Below, one piece after another: positions 54,268 through 61,702 of a DNA stretch of 64,000 nucleotides. The stretch is from positions 1-64,000 of the forward strand of contig PNKZ01000008.1 in the NCBI GenBank assembly GCA_013822735.1, in the 5' to 3' direction. The stretch's first letter is position 1. Every line of letters begins with the position of its first letter. Both the position numbers and the translations under genes were made by a program. Below the pieces are notes generated by a model. That model searched no databases and was not told the origin of the DNA. It worked only from the letters and a program-made list of their open reading frames with translations. The DNA comes from Pirellula sp. (GTDB lineage: Bacteria; Planctomycetota; Planctomycetia; Pirellulales; PNKZ01).

Positions 54268-56747
54268 TGCCGCACAGGCGAGGGCATCGTAGTACGCCCG
54301 CAGTCCGCCGATTTTCGGCGGCGCGGCACTTCCGCGCCCTATTCGCCGTTGCTCTGGTGATTGCGATCCCCACCGCCGCATGGGCACAAACTCCGCCGCC
54401 CGCCGCGGCAGACGATCCCTTTGCCACTCCCGCGGAAAAAGCCTCGACCACGGCCGCGCCGGAGGCCGCAAATCCGTTTGCCACTTCGGAGGAATTGCGC
54501 GTCAACCGACAGTCGCTCCTCATGAATCGGCAACCGCTCGACGTTATCGTCCTAAAAGAGCGTCCGCCGCGCGAGGAGGAAATTCTGCCGCTGGACCAAT
54601 CGCAACGCAAGGTTCTCGCGGCCGCCAATCCGGATGTGGTGCTTCGTGTTCGGTTGCGTTCCGATCCGCATACGGAATACTTTCTCGCACCCCGCGACAT
54701 CGTCGAAATTCGGTTTTTTGAAAGCCGAGTTCTCAAGGAGGCCGGCGCGCTTGCGAGAAGCGGCCGGTTTGACGATGCGTTCGACGTCTTCACGTTTCTT
54801 CGTCAACGCTATCCGGCACTCATCGGCTTGGCCGAGGCCGAACAAGAGTACGTCATCCTCGAAGCGCAACACGCGATCGCACAGAAGCGTTGGGAAAGCG
54901 CCCTGGCTTCGGCCTGGCGATTAAACGAATTGAAGCCCCGACATCCGCGACTCGTCGACATCTTGACTCCTGCGGTCGAAGGCGTCGTCGCGGATCGCTT
55001 GTCGCACAACAATCCGACGGCTGCGCGCCGCGCCGTCGAACAGCTGGCGTCATACTATCCCGGGCATGCCGTAACGGTAAGGCTGCAGAAGCTGTTGGTC
55101 GACACTGTCGCCTCGAATCTCGAGCAGGCCCGCAAATGCGCAGCCGAGCAAGATTGGGCCCGGTGCCAAACGCTTCTTAATATGGCGCTGGGGCTTGAGC
55201 CCGAATCGAAGCCGGCCCAATCGCTGCTGGCCGAGGCCGTCGCAAAGTATCCGCGTGTGATCGTCGGCGTCGGCGCATTCGGGGCGCCCGCCGGTTCGGC
55301 CGGACTCGTAGATTCTTACCGTGGGCACTCGGCGCTGGGCGACGATTGGTCGGAGCGTCGGGTTGCCAGGCTTCTCGCTCCGCCTGCCTTAGAACTGGCC
55401 GCGGCTGCCGACGGAGCATCGCTCGAATATCGCAGCGGCTGGGCACGCTGGACGACGAACCCGCGCGACGATGCCCTCCACGAACTGCAGGTCCCGCCTG
55501 GTTTTGCGTATCGCACGGCCGAGGCGCTGCTCGCCGCGGGTAATCATTCGACTGCAACCTTCCGTCCGGCGTGGCAAGAACGACAGGTTCGCATCTCCGT
55601 ACGCGACGACGAACATATTGATTTGGAATTCGCCAAGCGGCATCCGCGCACGGAAGCTTTAGCCGCGGCCGTATTAGACGACGCCGTCACGGCCGGCGCG
55701 ATCGCCGACCCCATCGACTCGAGCTATGCCCTTTCACCGGTCGCGGCGGCCGATGCGGGCAGTTCCCGCTTCGTGCGTACTTCGCCGGCGAAACCGGATG
55801 CCGCCACAACGGCGATGCAGCCGGTAGAAATTATGGAGCGGCATTTCGCCGACGAAGATGCGGCCGTGGCCGCGCTCCGCTTCGGCGAAGTCGACGTCGT
55901 AGATCGCATCGCTCCTTGGCATCTCGCCGGGCTGCGTGAAACTCGCGAAGTGCGACTCGTGCGTTATGTCCCGTTGTCCGTTCATTGCTTGTGTGTCCGC
56001 TCCGGTCATCCGTTGTTGGCCAAGCAGGAGTTTCGCCGCGCGTTGCTTTATGCCCTCGATCGCGAAGCGATTTTGCGAAACCACTTGCATATCGCCGACG
56101 CAGCCGACGGTTCGCGCACGGCACGCGGGATTTTTAGTTCGGGCCGTTCGCCGGAAGATCCGTTGGGCTACGCGAGCAATCCGGCGATTGCGCCGCGAGC
56201 GTACGATCCCCAAGCGGCATTCATTCTCGCGCGGCTCGTCATGCCCGCAAAGGCCGCGGCGGCCCTGCGCTCGCAGCCGCTCATCTTAGCGCATCCGCCG
56301 ACCGCCGTTGCAACGCGCGCCTGCGAGCAAATTCGTCTGCAATGGTCGCGCATCGGCGTCGCCGTCGAATTGCGAGCCCTGAAGGCGAACGCACCATCTG
56401 CCGACGACGCCGATCTCGTCTACACGGTCGTCTCGGCGCCGGAACCGCTCATCGACGCGGAGAGGCTCCTCGGCCCCGAGGGAATCGTCCCCACGGCGGA
56501 ACAACGCGCCCTCGCCGGTCCCTTGCGACAACTGTCCGACTCCGCAACGTTCGCCGAAGCCCGCACGGCGCTGTTTGAAATTCAACGGGTCGTGCACGAG
56601 CAAACCCTCGTGCTGCCGCTCTGGCAATTGAACGAATACGCGGCCCGACGAACGCGTGTGACCATGAGTGCGACTCCTCCTTTATCGCTGTATCAGTTCG
56701 TCGCCCAATGGCGCACGACGGCGGGCGTCAACGAGCCGTTGCCATGA
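54264..56747 (+). CDS. Secreted protein with TPR-like N-terminus and family-5 substrate-binding-like C-terminus
   Basis: This 827-aa protein has a signal peptide (FAVALVIAIPTAAWAQTP). Residues of about 140-320 are helical and TPR-like (YPALIGLAEAEQEYVILEAQ). From about 380 onward the sequence follows the extracellular solute-binding protein family 5 (DppA/OppA) fold, with VEIMERHFADEDAAVAALRF, EFRRALLYALDREAILRNHL and VHEQTLVLPLWQLNEYAARR. No ABC permease or ATPase is encoded nearby, so it is unlikely to be a normal transport component. It follows the beta-propeller gene with a 4-bp overlap and is overlapped by the next gene in the same way. The inferred role is envelope ligand binding within the ExbBD-like cluster. 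Confidence 0.85.
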   Translation: MMPHRRGHRSTPAVRRFSAARHFRALFAVALVIAIPTAAWAQTPPPAAADDPFATPAEKASTTAAPEAANPFATSEELRVNRQSLLMNRQPLDVIVLKERPPREEEILPLDQSQRKVLAAANPDVVLRVRLRSDPHTEYFLAPRDIVEIRFFESRVLKEAGALARSGRFDDAFDVFTFLRQRYPALIGLAEAEQEYVILEAQHAIAQKRWESALASAWRLNELKPRHPRLVDILTPAVEGVVADRLSHNNPTAARRAVEQLASYYPGHAVTVRLQKLLVDTVASNLEQARKCAAEQDWARCQTLLNMALGLEPESKPAQSLLAEAVAKYPRVIVGVGAFGAPAGSAGLVDSYRGHSALGDDWSERRVARLLAPPALELAAAADGASLEYRSGWARWTTNPRDDALHELQVPPGFAYRTAEALLAAGNHSTATFRPAWQERQVRISVRDDEHIDLEFAKRHPRTEALAAAVLDDAVTAGAIADPIDSSYALSPVAAADAGSSRFVRTSPAKPDAATTAMQPVEIMERHFADEDAAVAALRFGEVDVVDRIAPWHLAGLRETREVRLVRYVPLSVHCLCVRSGHPLLAKQEFRRALLYALDREAILRNHLHIADAADGSRTARGIFSSGRSPEDPLGYASNPAIAPRAYDPQAAFILARLVMPAKAAAALRSQPLILAHPPTAVATRACEQIRLQWSRIGVAVELRALKANAPSADDADLVYTVVSAPEPLIDAERLLGPEGIVPTAEQRALAGPLRQLSDSATFAEARTALFEIQRVVHEQTLVLPLWQLNEYAARRTRVTMSATPPLSLYQFVAQWRTTAGVNEPLP

Positions 56748-58180
56748 TTTACGCGCCGGTTTCCTACCGTTTGCTGCGCATGTTCGTAGCCGTGGCGCTG
56801 TTCGCCACGTTGATCGCGGGAACTTCCCCACGCGAAGCCCGAGCCGCAAACGACGTCGCCTGGGCGTGGACTCCCTACCGTGTCGAAATCACGCTCATCG
56901 CCGCGGATCGTCCCGAAATCACTCCTCCGCTCGTCGCCGAGGTCGCTGCCGGCATCGAACGCCGAATTCGGCAAACCTACGGCGCGGCATGGCAAGCGAA
57001 CGTCGAACGGCGAACGGCGATCGGAAAGCTTCACGCAATCGAGACGCAGCTCGATACGATCGCCGTCGAAGATTGGCAACCGTCGGCGAAGGAAACGCCG
57101 GACAAGGTACTGATCGTCGTCCTCGCGCACGACGGTGCGGCCTATCGTGTCCGCGGCCGTGAACTCGACACTGCTTTGAAATCGGCGGGGCCGACGGCGG
57201 AACGTGCGGCCGCCGATCGCCGACTACTCGACGACGCCGTGCTCGACGTGATCGTCGCCGCCTTCCGACCGGTGGGGCGGATCGTCGAAGCCGGCGCATC
57301 CCAAGGAACCATCGAGTTGCGGGGGGCGGCGCTGTTGCCCGAGTCGTCTTGGCCGCGCGTCGCGCAACCCGGCGATGTTTACTTACCGATGCTGCGAGCG
57401 CGGCGACGCGACGGCGGCTACTCCGATACGAAGCAAATTCCTTGGACGTTGCTGGAGATCGAGGACGCCGTCGTAGCCGAAGGTCAGGTGCCGCGGTTGA
57501 CCTGCGCCGTTCGAACCGGTTTAAACAATCCCCTCGGCGTGCGACAGCGAGGACGCTACGAAGCCTGGATCATCGGTGCCGGTCGCCCAAGCGGCGGCAC
57601 CGTGCTTACCGTGCAGCCGCGCTCGGGCGGCGAACCGCTGGTCGATTGCGAAGTATTCTCGATCGGCGACGGGAAAAGCGCAAGCTCGCTCGGCCGGACC
57701 GATGGCGAGGGCCGGTTGCGGATCGCGCCGACTCATGGTCGGGCGTTGACGCTCATCGTCGCCAGCCGCTTCTTACCGCTGGCCAAAGCGCCGCTTTTGC
57801 CGGGCCTAGAAGCCGAAGTCACGGTTCCAGTCGCAGCCGACGGCCGCTTACGAGGTGCCGAAGACTGGCTGACTGACTGGCAAACGGAATTCCTCGATCT
57901 CTACATCCGTCGTCGCGCGCTGATGGCCGCGGCCGGCATCCATGTAGAGCGGGGAGAGCTTCCCGCGGCGCGACTGTTGGTCGCGCAAGTCGATCGCCTC
58001 GGTTCGCCGAGTCAGCGAATCGAGGCGTTGGAGATTCGCCGTCGAGCGTTCGTCGACGGCGATCCGGCCGCCGCGAAGCTGCTCAACCAGCTCTTCACGG
58101 AATCCTTGCTTACCGTGCGCGCCCTCGACGATGCCACCGCGCTGCTTGACCTCCAGCGGCGCATCGATGCGGGAAAATAG
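56744..58180 (+). CDS. Secreted protein of unknown function, last gene of the cluster
   Basis: The 478-aa product reads from ATG 56744, overlapping the previous stop by 4 bp; the frame continues upstream to 56708 but is not needed. It has a signal peptide (RLLRMFVAVALFATLIAGTS). The mature part has alternating beta-rich and helical segments (IEITLIAADRPEITPPLVAE-like, RGRYEAWIIGAGRPSGGTVL, DTEFLDLYIRRRALM-like). The last 70 residues are helical (AARLLVAQVDRLGSPSQRIE). I know no family. Its conserved place at the end of the cluster suggests a shared envelope role. Confidence 0.78.
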   Translation: MIYAPVSYRLLRMFVAVALFATLIAGTSPREARAANDVAWAWTPYRVEITLIAADRPEITPPLVAEVAAGIERRIRQTYGAAWQANVERRTAIGKLHAIETQLDTIAVEDWQPSAKETPDKVLIVVLAHDGAAYRVRGRELDTALKSAGPTAERAAADRRLLDDAVLDVIVAAFRPVGRIVEAGASQGTIELRGAALLPESSWPRVAQPGDVYLPMLRARRRDGGYSDTKQIPWTLLEIEDAVVAEGQVPRLTCAVRTGLNNPLGVRQRGRYEAWIIGAGRPSGGTVLTVQPRSGGEPLVDCEVFSIGDGKSASSLGRTDGEGRLRIAPTHGRALTLIVASRFLPLAKAPLLPGLEAEVTVPVAADGRLRGAEDWLTDWQTEFLDLYIRRRALMAAAGIHVERGELPAARLLVAQVDRLGSPSQRIEALEIRRRAFVDGDPAAAKLLNQLFTESLLTVRALDDATALLDLQRRIDAGK

Positions 58181-58196
58181 CGTAAAGCTTCCCGCG

Positions 58197-59555
58197 TCAG
58201 CCGGTGAGCATGGTGTAGATCATGCTGATCGCCACGGCCGACAACAGCAGGACGACGATCACGGCGCCGACCAGCATCAGCATGCGCGATTGGTCGGCCG
58301 AATGGTGCACCGTGTGACGGGGAAACGAATTAGACCGCCCCGGAAACGACGGCCACGTCTCGCCGCCGCCGGCATTGGGATAAGTACCGAGCGACATCTG
58401 GCTGGTACTCGCGTCTTGCAGATGCTCTTCCAGCGGCTGCACGAGAAAATACGGCTCCGTATCACCCAGCGGCGAAGGAGCAGGCTTGCGAATCGGCGGC
58501 GGCAGCGGCGGCATAAACGGCTCGGCGACCAGCGCCGCGGGAATCCGTTCGCCCCCCCAAGGCTCAAGCCGTTCGATCACCTCGGCCGCCGTGCCAATGC
58601 GATCTTCAGGTCGCTTTGCCATCATGTCGGCCACCACTTCCACAAACTCGTCGCTGAGTTCCGGGATCAAGCGACGCGGATCGAGCGGCGCCAGTTGGCA
58701 ATGTGCGCGAGCCTTGTCGCGCAGCGTGCCGCCGGGGAAGGGAACCTTGCCGGTGACGGCATAATACAGCGTGCAGCCGAGCGAGTAGATGTCGCTCCGC
58801 TTGTCGAGTTGATCGGGGCGCAGGATCAACTCCGGCGCGAGATAGTCGGCCGTGCCCACGACCTTGCCGCCGTACTGATCAATTTGCTCGGGATCGTTGA
58901 AGTAGCCGGCCAACCCGAGGTCGGACACCTTCGTGCGGCCGTCAGGCGTCACCAATAGATTCGCCGGTTTCACGTCGCGATGAATCAAGCCGCGGCTGTG
59001 GGCGTGCTCCAGCCCGCGTGCCGATTGGCTGATGATCGAGGCGGCCTGTTGCATCGAGAGTTGGCCGCCGGCGCGAATGAGTCGGCGCAAGTCGGTGCCG
59101 GGCACGTACTCGGTCACGAGAAAGTGAACATTGCCGTCTTGGCCGGCGTCGAACGCCCGTACGAGGTTCTCATGATCGAGCTGCGCTTGCGTGCGAATCT
59201 CGCGGCGGAAGTTGGAGATGGCCTCGGGCGTCGACTTGCTGCGCGGCAACACTTTCACGGCGACGATTCGCCCCATGATCGTGTGCTCGGCCTTGAACAC
59301 TTGCCCCATCCCACCTTGGCCGATCGAGTCGATCACGTGGTAAGGGCCAAGATTGAACTTTGTGCGACCGTTGCGCAGTTGCTCGACTTGCCAAGCGTTG
59401 AGCTTCCCGCCGGCGACGAGTTTGCTTCCCAAATGTTCGTCGGAAATCGCGTCGTTGCGCAACTCGGCGCGTAGTTCGGCCAACGTCTGATCAAGCTCTT
59501 CTTGCGTGACCAGGCCGGAGGCGACTGCCGAGCGTTGCAGCAAAGACTTTTGCAT
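58197..59555 (-). CDS. Membrane-anchored serine/threonine protein kinase
   Basis: This 452-aa protein starts with a helical domain (1-70: SGLVTQEELDQTLAELRAEL, GGKLNAWQVEQLRNG) of a kind common before planctomycete kinases. The kinase domain (about 72-330) has the Gly loop IGQGGMGQVFKAEH, VAVKVLPR, the catalytic loop HRDVKPANLLV, DLG in place of DFG (SDLGLAGY) and APE (YLAPELIL). A Pro-rich linker and one TM near the C-terminus (LMLVGAVIVVLLLSAVAISM) follow, so the catalytic domain is cytoplasmic. It is convergent with the end of the ExbB/ExbD cluster, 16 bp away. Its N-terminal domain resembles that of the beta-propeller protein at 50779, so a functional link is plausible. Confidence 0.92.
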   Translation of the reverse strand: MQKSLLQRSAVASGLVTQEELDQTLAELRAELRNDAISDEHLGSKLVAGGKLNAWQVEQLRNGRTKFNLGPYHVIDSIGQGGMGQVFKAEHTIMGRIVAVKVLPRSKSTPEAISNFRREIRTQAQLDHENLVRAFDAGQDGNVHFLVTEYVPGTDLRRLIRAGGQLSMQQAASIISQSARGLEHAHSRGLIHRDVKPANLLVTPDGRTKVSDLGLAGYFNDPEQIDQYGGKVVGTADYLAPELILRPDQLDKRSDIYSLGCTLYYAVTGKVPFPGGTLRDKARAHCQLAPLDPRRLIPELSDEFVEVVADMMAKRPEDRIGTAAEVIERLEPWGGERIPAALVAEPFMPPLPPPIRKPAPSPLGDTEPYFLVQPLEEHLQDASTSQMSLGTYPNAGGGETWPSFPGRSNSFPRHTVHHSADQSRMLMLVGAVIVVLLLSAVAISMIYTMLTG

Positions 59556-59633
59556 AAACTTCCAAAATAACGTCGATCGCGCACCTGCGCCAAGGTTGCG
59601 CCGACCGACGAATCGCGCAGATTCTCGGTTTCG

Positions 59634-60377
59634 TCAGCTTCGACGCACCGATTCGTACCCTAGTTCCCGCCAGGCGGCGGGGCAGGGGGCTTCGATCGTG
59701 AGCGTTTCATCGCGCGTGGGGTGGCGAAACCGAATGCGTCGGGCATGCAAGGCGATCCCCTCCGCGAACGGTCGACGGCTCCCATAGCGGCGATCGCCGA
59801 CGATCGGCCAGCCGCGGGCCGATAACTGCACCCGAATTTGATGCTTTCGCCCCGTCTCCAAGGCGATCTCCAGAAGTGCTCCGGCCGTTGCACGCTCGAG
59901 GCATTGAAATCGTAACGAAGCTTCCTGACCGCGCTCTTTCGCGCCCGGCGACAAGGCAGCGACGTCGACCGTAGCCATCCGTCCGGCTTCGGCATCTTCG
60001 GCGAGCCAGTCGACGCAATGCCCTTCGTCAGGGGGTGGCGTCGCAGAGGCTTGCCAGGCGACGGCGCCCCAGTACGTCTTCTCCACCGTCCGTTCGCGAA
60101 ACTGCTCGTTGAGCCGCGCCGCGCCTTTCGAAGTGCGCGCTAAAACGAGCACTCCGGAGACATCGCGATCGAGCCGACTCACGACCCCGACGAAGACGTT
60201 CCCCGGCTTGGCGTACTTCTGTTTGAGATACCCCTTCGACCATTCGACGGCGCTCGGTTCGTCCGGCAGGGCGCCTTGCGAAACCATTCCGATCGGCTTG
60301 TTGAGCACGAGCAGATGGTTGTCTTCGTAAAGCACGGCGGGATTCATGGCGAGTCGCAAAGCCTGATCGCGGATCAT
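59634..60377 (-). CDS. RluA-family pseudouridine synthase
   Basis: This 247-aa protein converts uridine to pseudouridine in RNA. The RluA core is present: LLVLNKPIGMVSQG (about 22-35), the catalytic motif VSRLDRDVSGVLVLART, with the Asp in RLDRDVSG, and GRKHQIRVQLSARGWPIVGD. There is no S4 domain, so it belongs to the shorter branch; the RNA target is unknown. ATG 60377 or 60347 are both possible starts. It is divergent from the maf-like gene, 75 bp between starts. Confidence 0.92.
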   Translation of the reverse strand: MIRDQALRLAMNPAVLYEDNHLLVLNKPIGMVSQGALPDEPSAVEWSKGYLKQKYAKPGNVFVGVVSRLDRDVSGVLVLARTSKGAARLNEQFRERTVEKTYWGAVAWQASATPPPDEGHCVDWLAEDAEAGRMATVDVAALSPGAKERGQEASLRFQCLERATAGALLEIALETGRKHQIRVQLSARGWPIVGDRRYGSRRPFAEGIALHARRIRFRHPTRDETLTIEAPCPAAWRELGYESVRRS

Positions 60378-60452
60378 AGGACGTCGGCGGACGTTTTAGT
60401 ATACTTCGCAGGTTGTCGATGAAGTATGGTCGTCCCAGGTGCGAAAGCCGTT

Positions 60453-61028
60453 ATGTCGGTGTTTGCTCGAAAGTTGACGCTCGCCTCCGGTTCGCCGCGG
60501 CGCAAGCAATTGCTCACGGAGCATGGCTACGATTTCGAGGTTCATGTCCCTTCGGAATCGGCCGAGTGCGGCGTCTGCAGCGGGGAATCGCCGCCGGAAC
60601 TTGTGGCGCGGCTCGCCTATCAGAAGGCGCTCGACGTTTCGACGCGAACCGGCCCGGCGCTGATCGTCGCTTGCGACACCATGGCCGAGTGCCACGGCCA
60701 ATTGCTCGGCAAACCGCGCGACGAGCAACATGCCCGGGCCATGCTCACGATGCTCTCCGGCCGCGAACATCGCGTTTATAGCGGTCTGTGCATTTGGGAA
60801 GTTCCCGAGCGTGAACCTCTTGTGGAAGTCGATCGCACCACGTTGCGCATGGACACGCTTACGGCCGAGCAACTCGACGAGTATCTCGCCACGGGGCTCT
60901 GGGAAGGAAAGGCCGGCGCGTTCGGCTACCAAGACGGCTACGACTGGCTGCACATCGTCGAAGGCAGCCCCTCGAACGTCGTCGGCCTGCCGATGGAATT
61001 GCTCGCGAAGATGCTGGCAGCTCTGTAG
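60453..61028 (+). CDS. maf: Maf-type nucleoside triphosphate pyrophosphatase
   Basis: The 191-aa product from ATG 60453 has the Maf motifs: LASGSPRRKQLLTEHGYDFE (SxSPRR at about 12-16), ESPPELVARLAYQKA, the CDTMAECHGQLLGKPRDEQH metal and substrate region and YQDGYDWLHIVEGSPSNVVG. Maf proteins hydrolyse canonical or modified nucleotides (dTTP, UTP, m7GTP types). The frame upstream to 60426 is not needed. Its TAG stop codon is the first three bases of the palindromic repeat at 61026-61113. Confidence 0.92.
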   Translation: MSVFARKLTLASGSPRRKQLLTEHGYDFEVHVPSESAECGVCSGESPPELVARLAYQKALDVSTRTGPALIVACDTMAECHGQLLGKPRDEQHARAMLTMLSGREHRVYSGLCIWEVPEREPLVEVDRTTLRMDTLTAEQLDEYLATGLWEGKAGAFGYQDGYDWLHIVEGSPSNVVGLPMELLAKMLAAL

Positions 61029-61113
61029 GGAACGCCCTCTACGGCGTTCCGCAGACACGTCGGCCTCACGGCTCGACGCTCGCCGAAGGGAACGCCGCGG
61101 AGGGCGTTCCCTA
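61026..61113. repeat. Palindromic GGGAACGCC repeat supplying both flanking stop codons
   Basis: TAGGGAACGCCCTC at the left is the reverse complement of GAGGGCGTTCCCTA at the right; inner arms GGGAACGCC...CGGCGTTCC repeat the motif on each side. Its outer TAG ends are the stop codons of maf (61026-61028) and, on the other strand, of the membrane protein gene (61113-61111). It probably also acts as a two-way terminator. Confidence 0.88.
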
Positions 61114-61689
61114 CAAGCTCAAGGCGGCGAAAATCGACGCGAGCAAGTAGATCGCCATGAGCGTCCACCAAGCGAGCTTAGCCGGAGCGCTTTCGCCGAC
61201 GAGCCAGCGCGATACCAGAGCCATTGCCAACGCGGCGCCGCCCGCCGTTCCTGCGAAGACGGCCCGGGGCATTTGCGCACCGACGGCAAACACGACCGAC
61301 GCCAAAGTGAAAATGAAGAGCAGCCGCCGGAGCGTGAAGCGCTGCGGATCGCTCAAGCGGCCGATGACTTGATCGGCCGCGCGTTGCTCCTGCGTCAATC
61401 GCTCGGCATGCCTGGCGAGCAATCGAGCGCCGCGCGTCGGCGGTTGTCCGATCTGCGGCGCTACGGCATACGGTTCATCGGCATCCGTCGCGGCGACGAT
61501 CTCCTGCCATGAGTTAGCATCCACGCAATAAGGTGCGCGTGCTAGTTCTTCCCCCACGGCGTATTCGTCGACGGTTTCCGGCACTGGGCCGCTCTGCTGC
61601 AAATCCGAGACGTGCGAAACGGGGGGTTCGACGGGATAGGCGTCGTCCGTCGGCTGCGGCATCGGGCTCGGAAAACGGTGCTCTTGCAT
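61111..61689 (-). CDS. Small membrane protein of unknown function
   Basis: This 192-aa protein has an acidic, Pro-rich soluble N-terminus (about 1-115) and three membrane segments near the C-terminus (RRLLFIFTLASVVFAVGAQM, VFAGTAGGAALAMALVSRWL, AWWTLMAIYLLASIFAALSL). It ends exactly at the palindromic repeat. I know no family. The PLP-enzyme gene is 13 bp upstream on the same strand, so they may be co-transcribed. Confidence 0.75.
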   Translation of the reverse strand: MQEHRFPSPMPQPTDDAYPVEPPVSHVSDLQQSGPVPETVDEYAVGEELARAPYCVDANSWQEIVAATDADEPYAVAPQIGQPPTRGARLLARHAERLTQEQRAADQVIGRLSDPQRFTLRRLLFIFTLASVVFAVGAQMPRAVFAGTAGGAALAMALVSRWLVGESAPAKLAWWTLMAIYLLASIFAALSL

Positions 61690-61702
61690 GGCAACGATTA
61701 TT

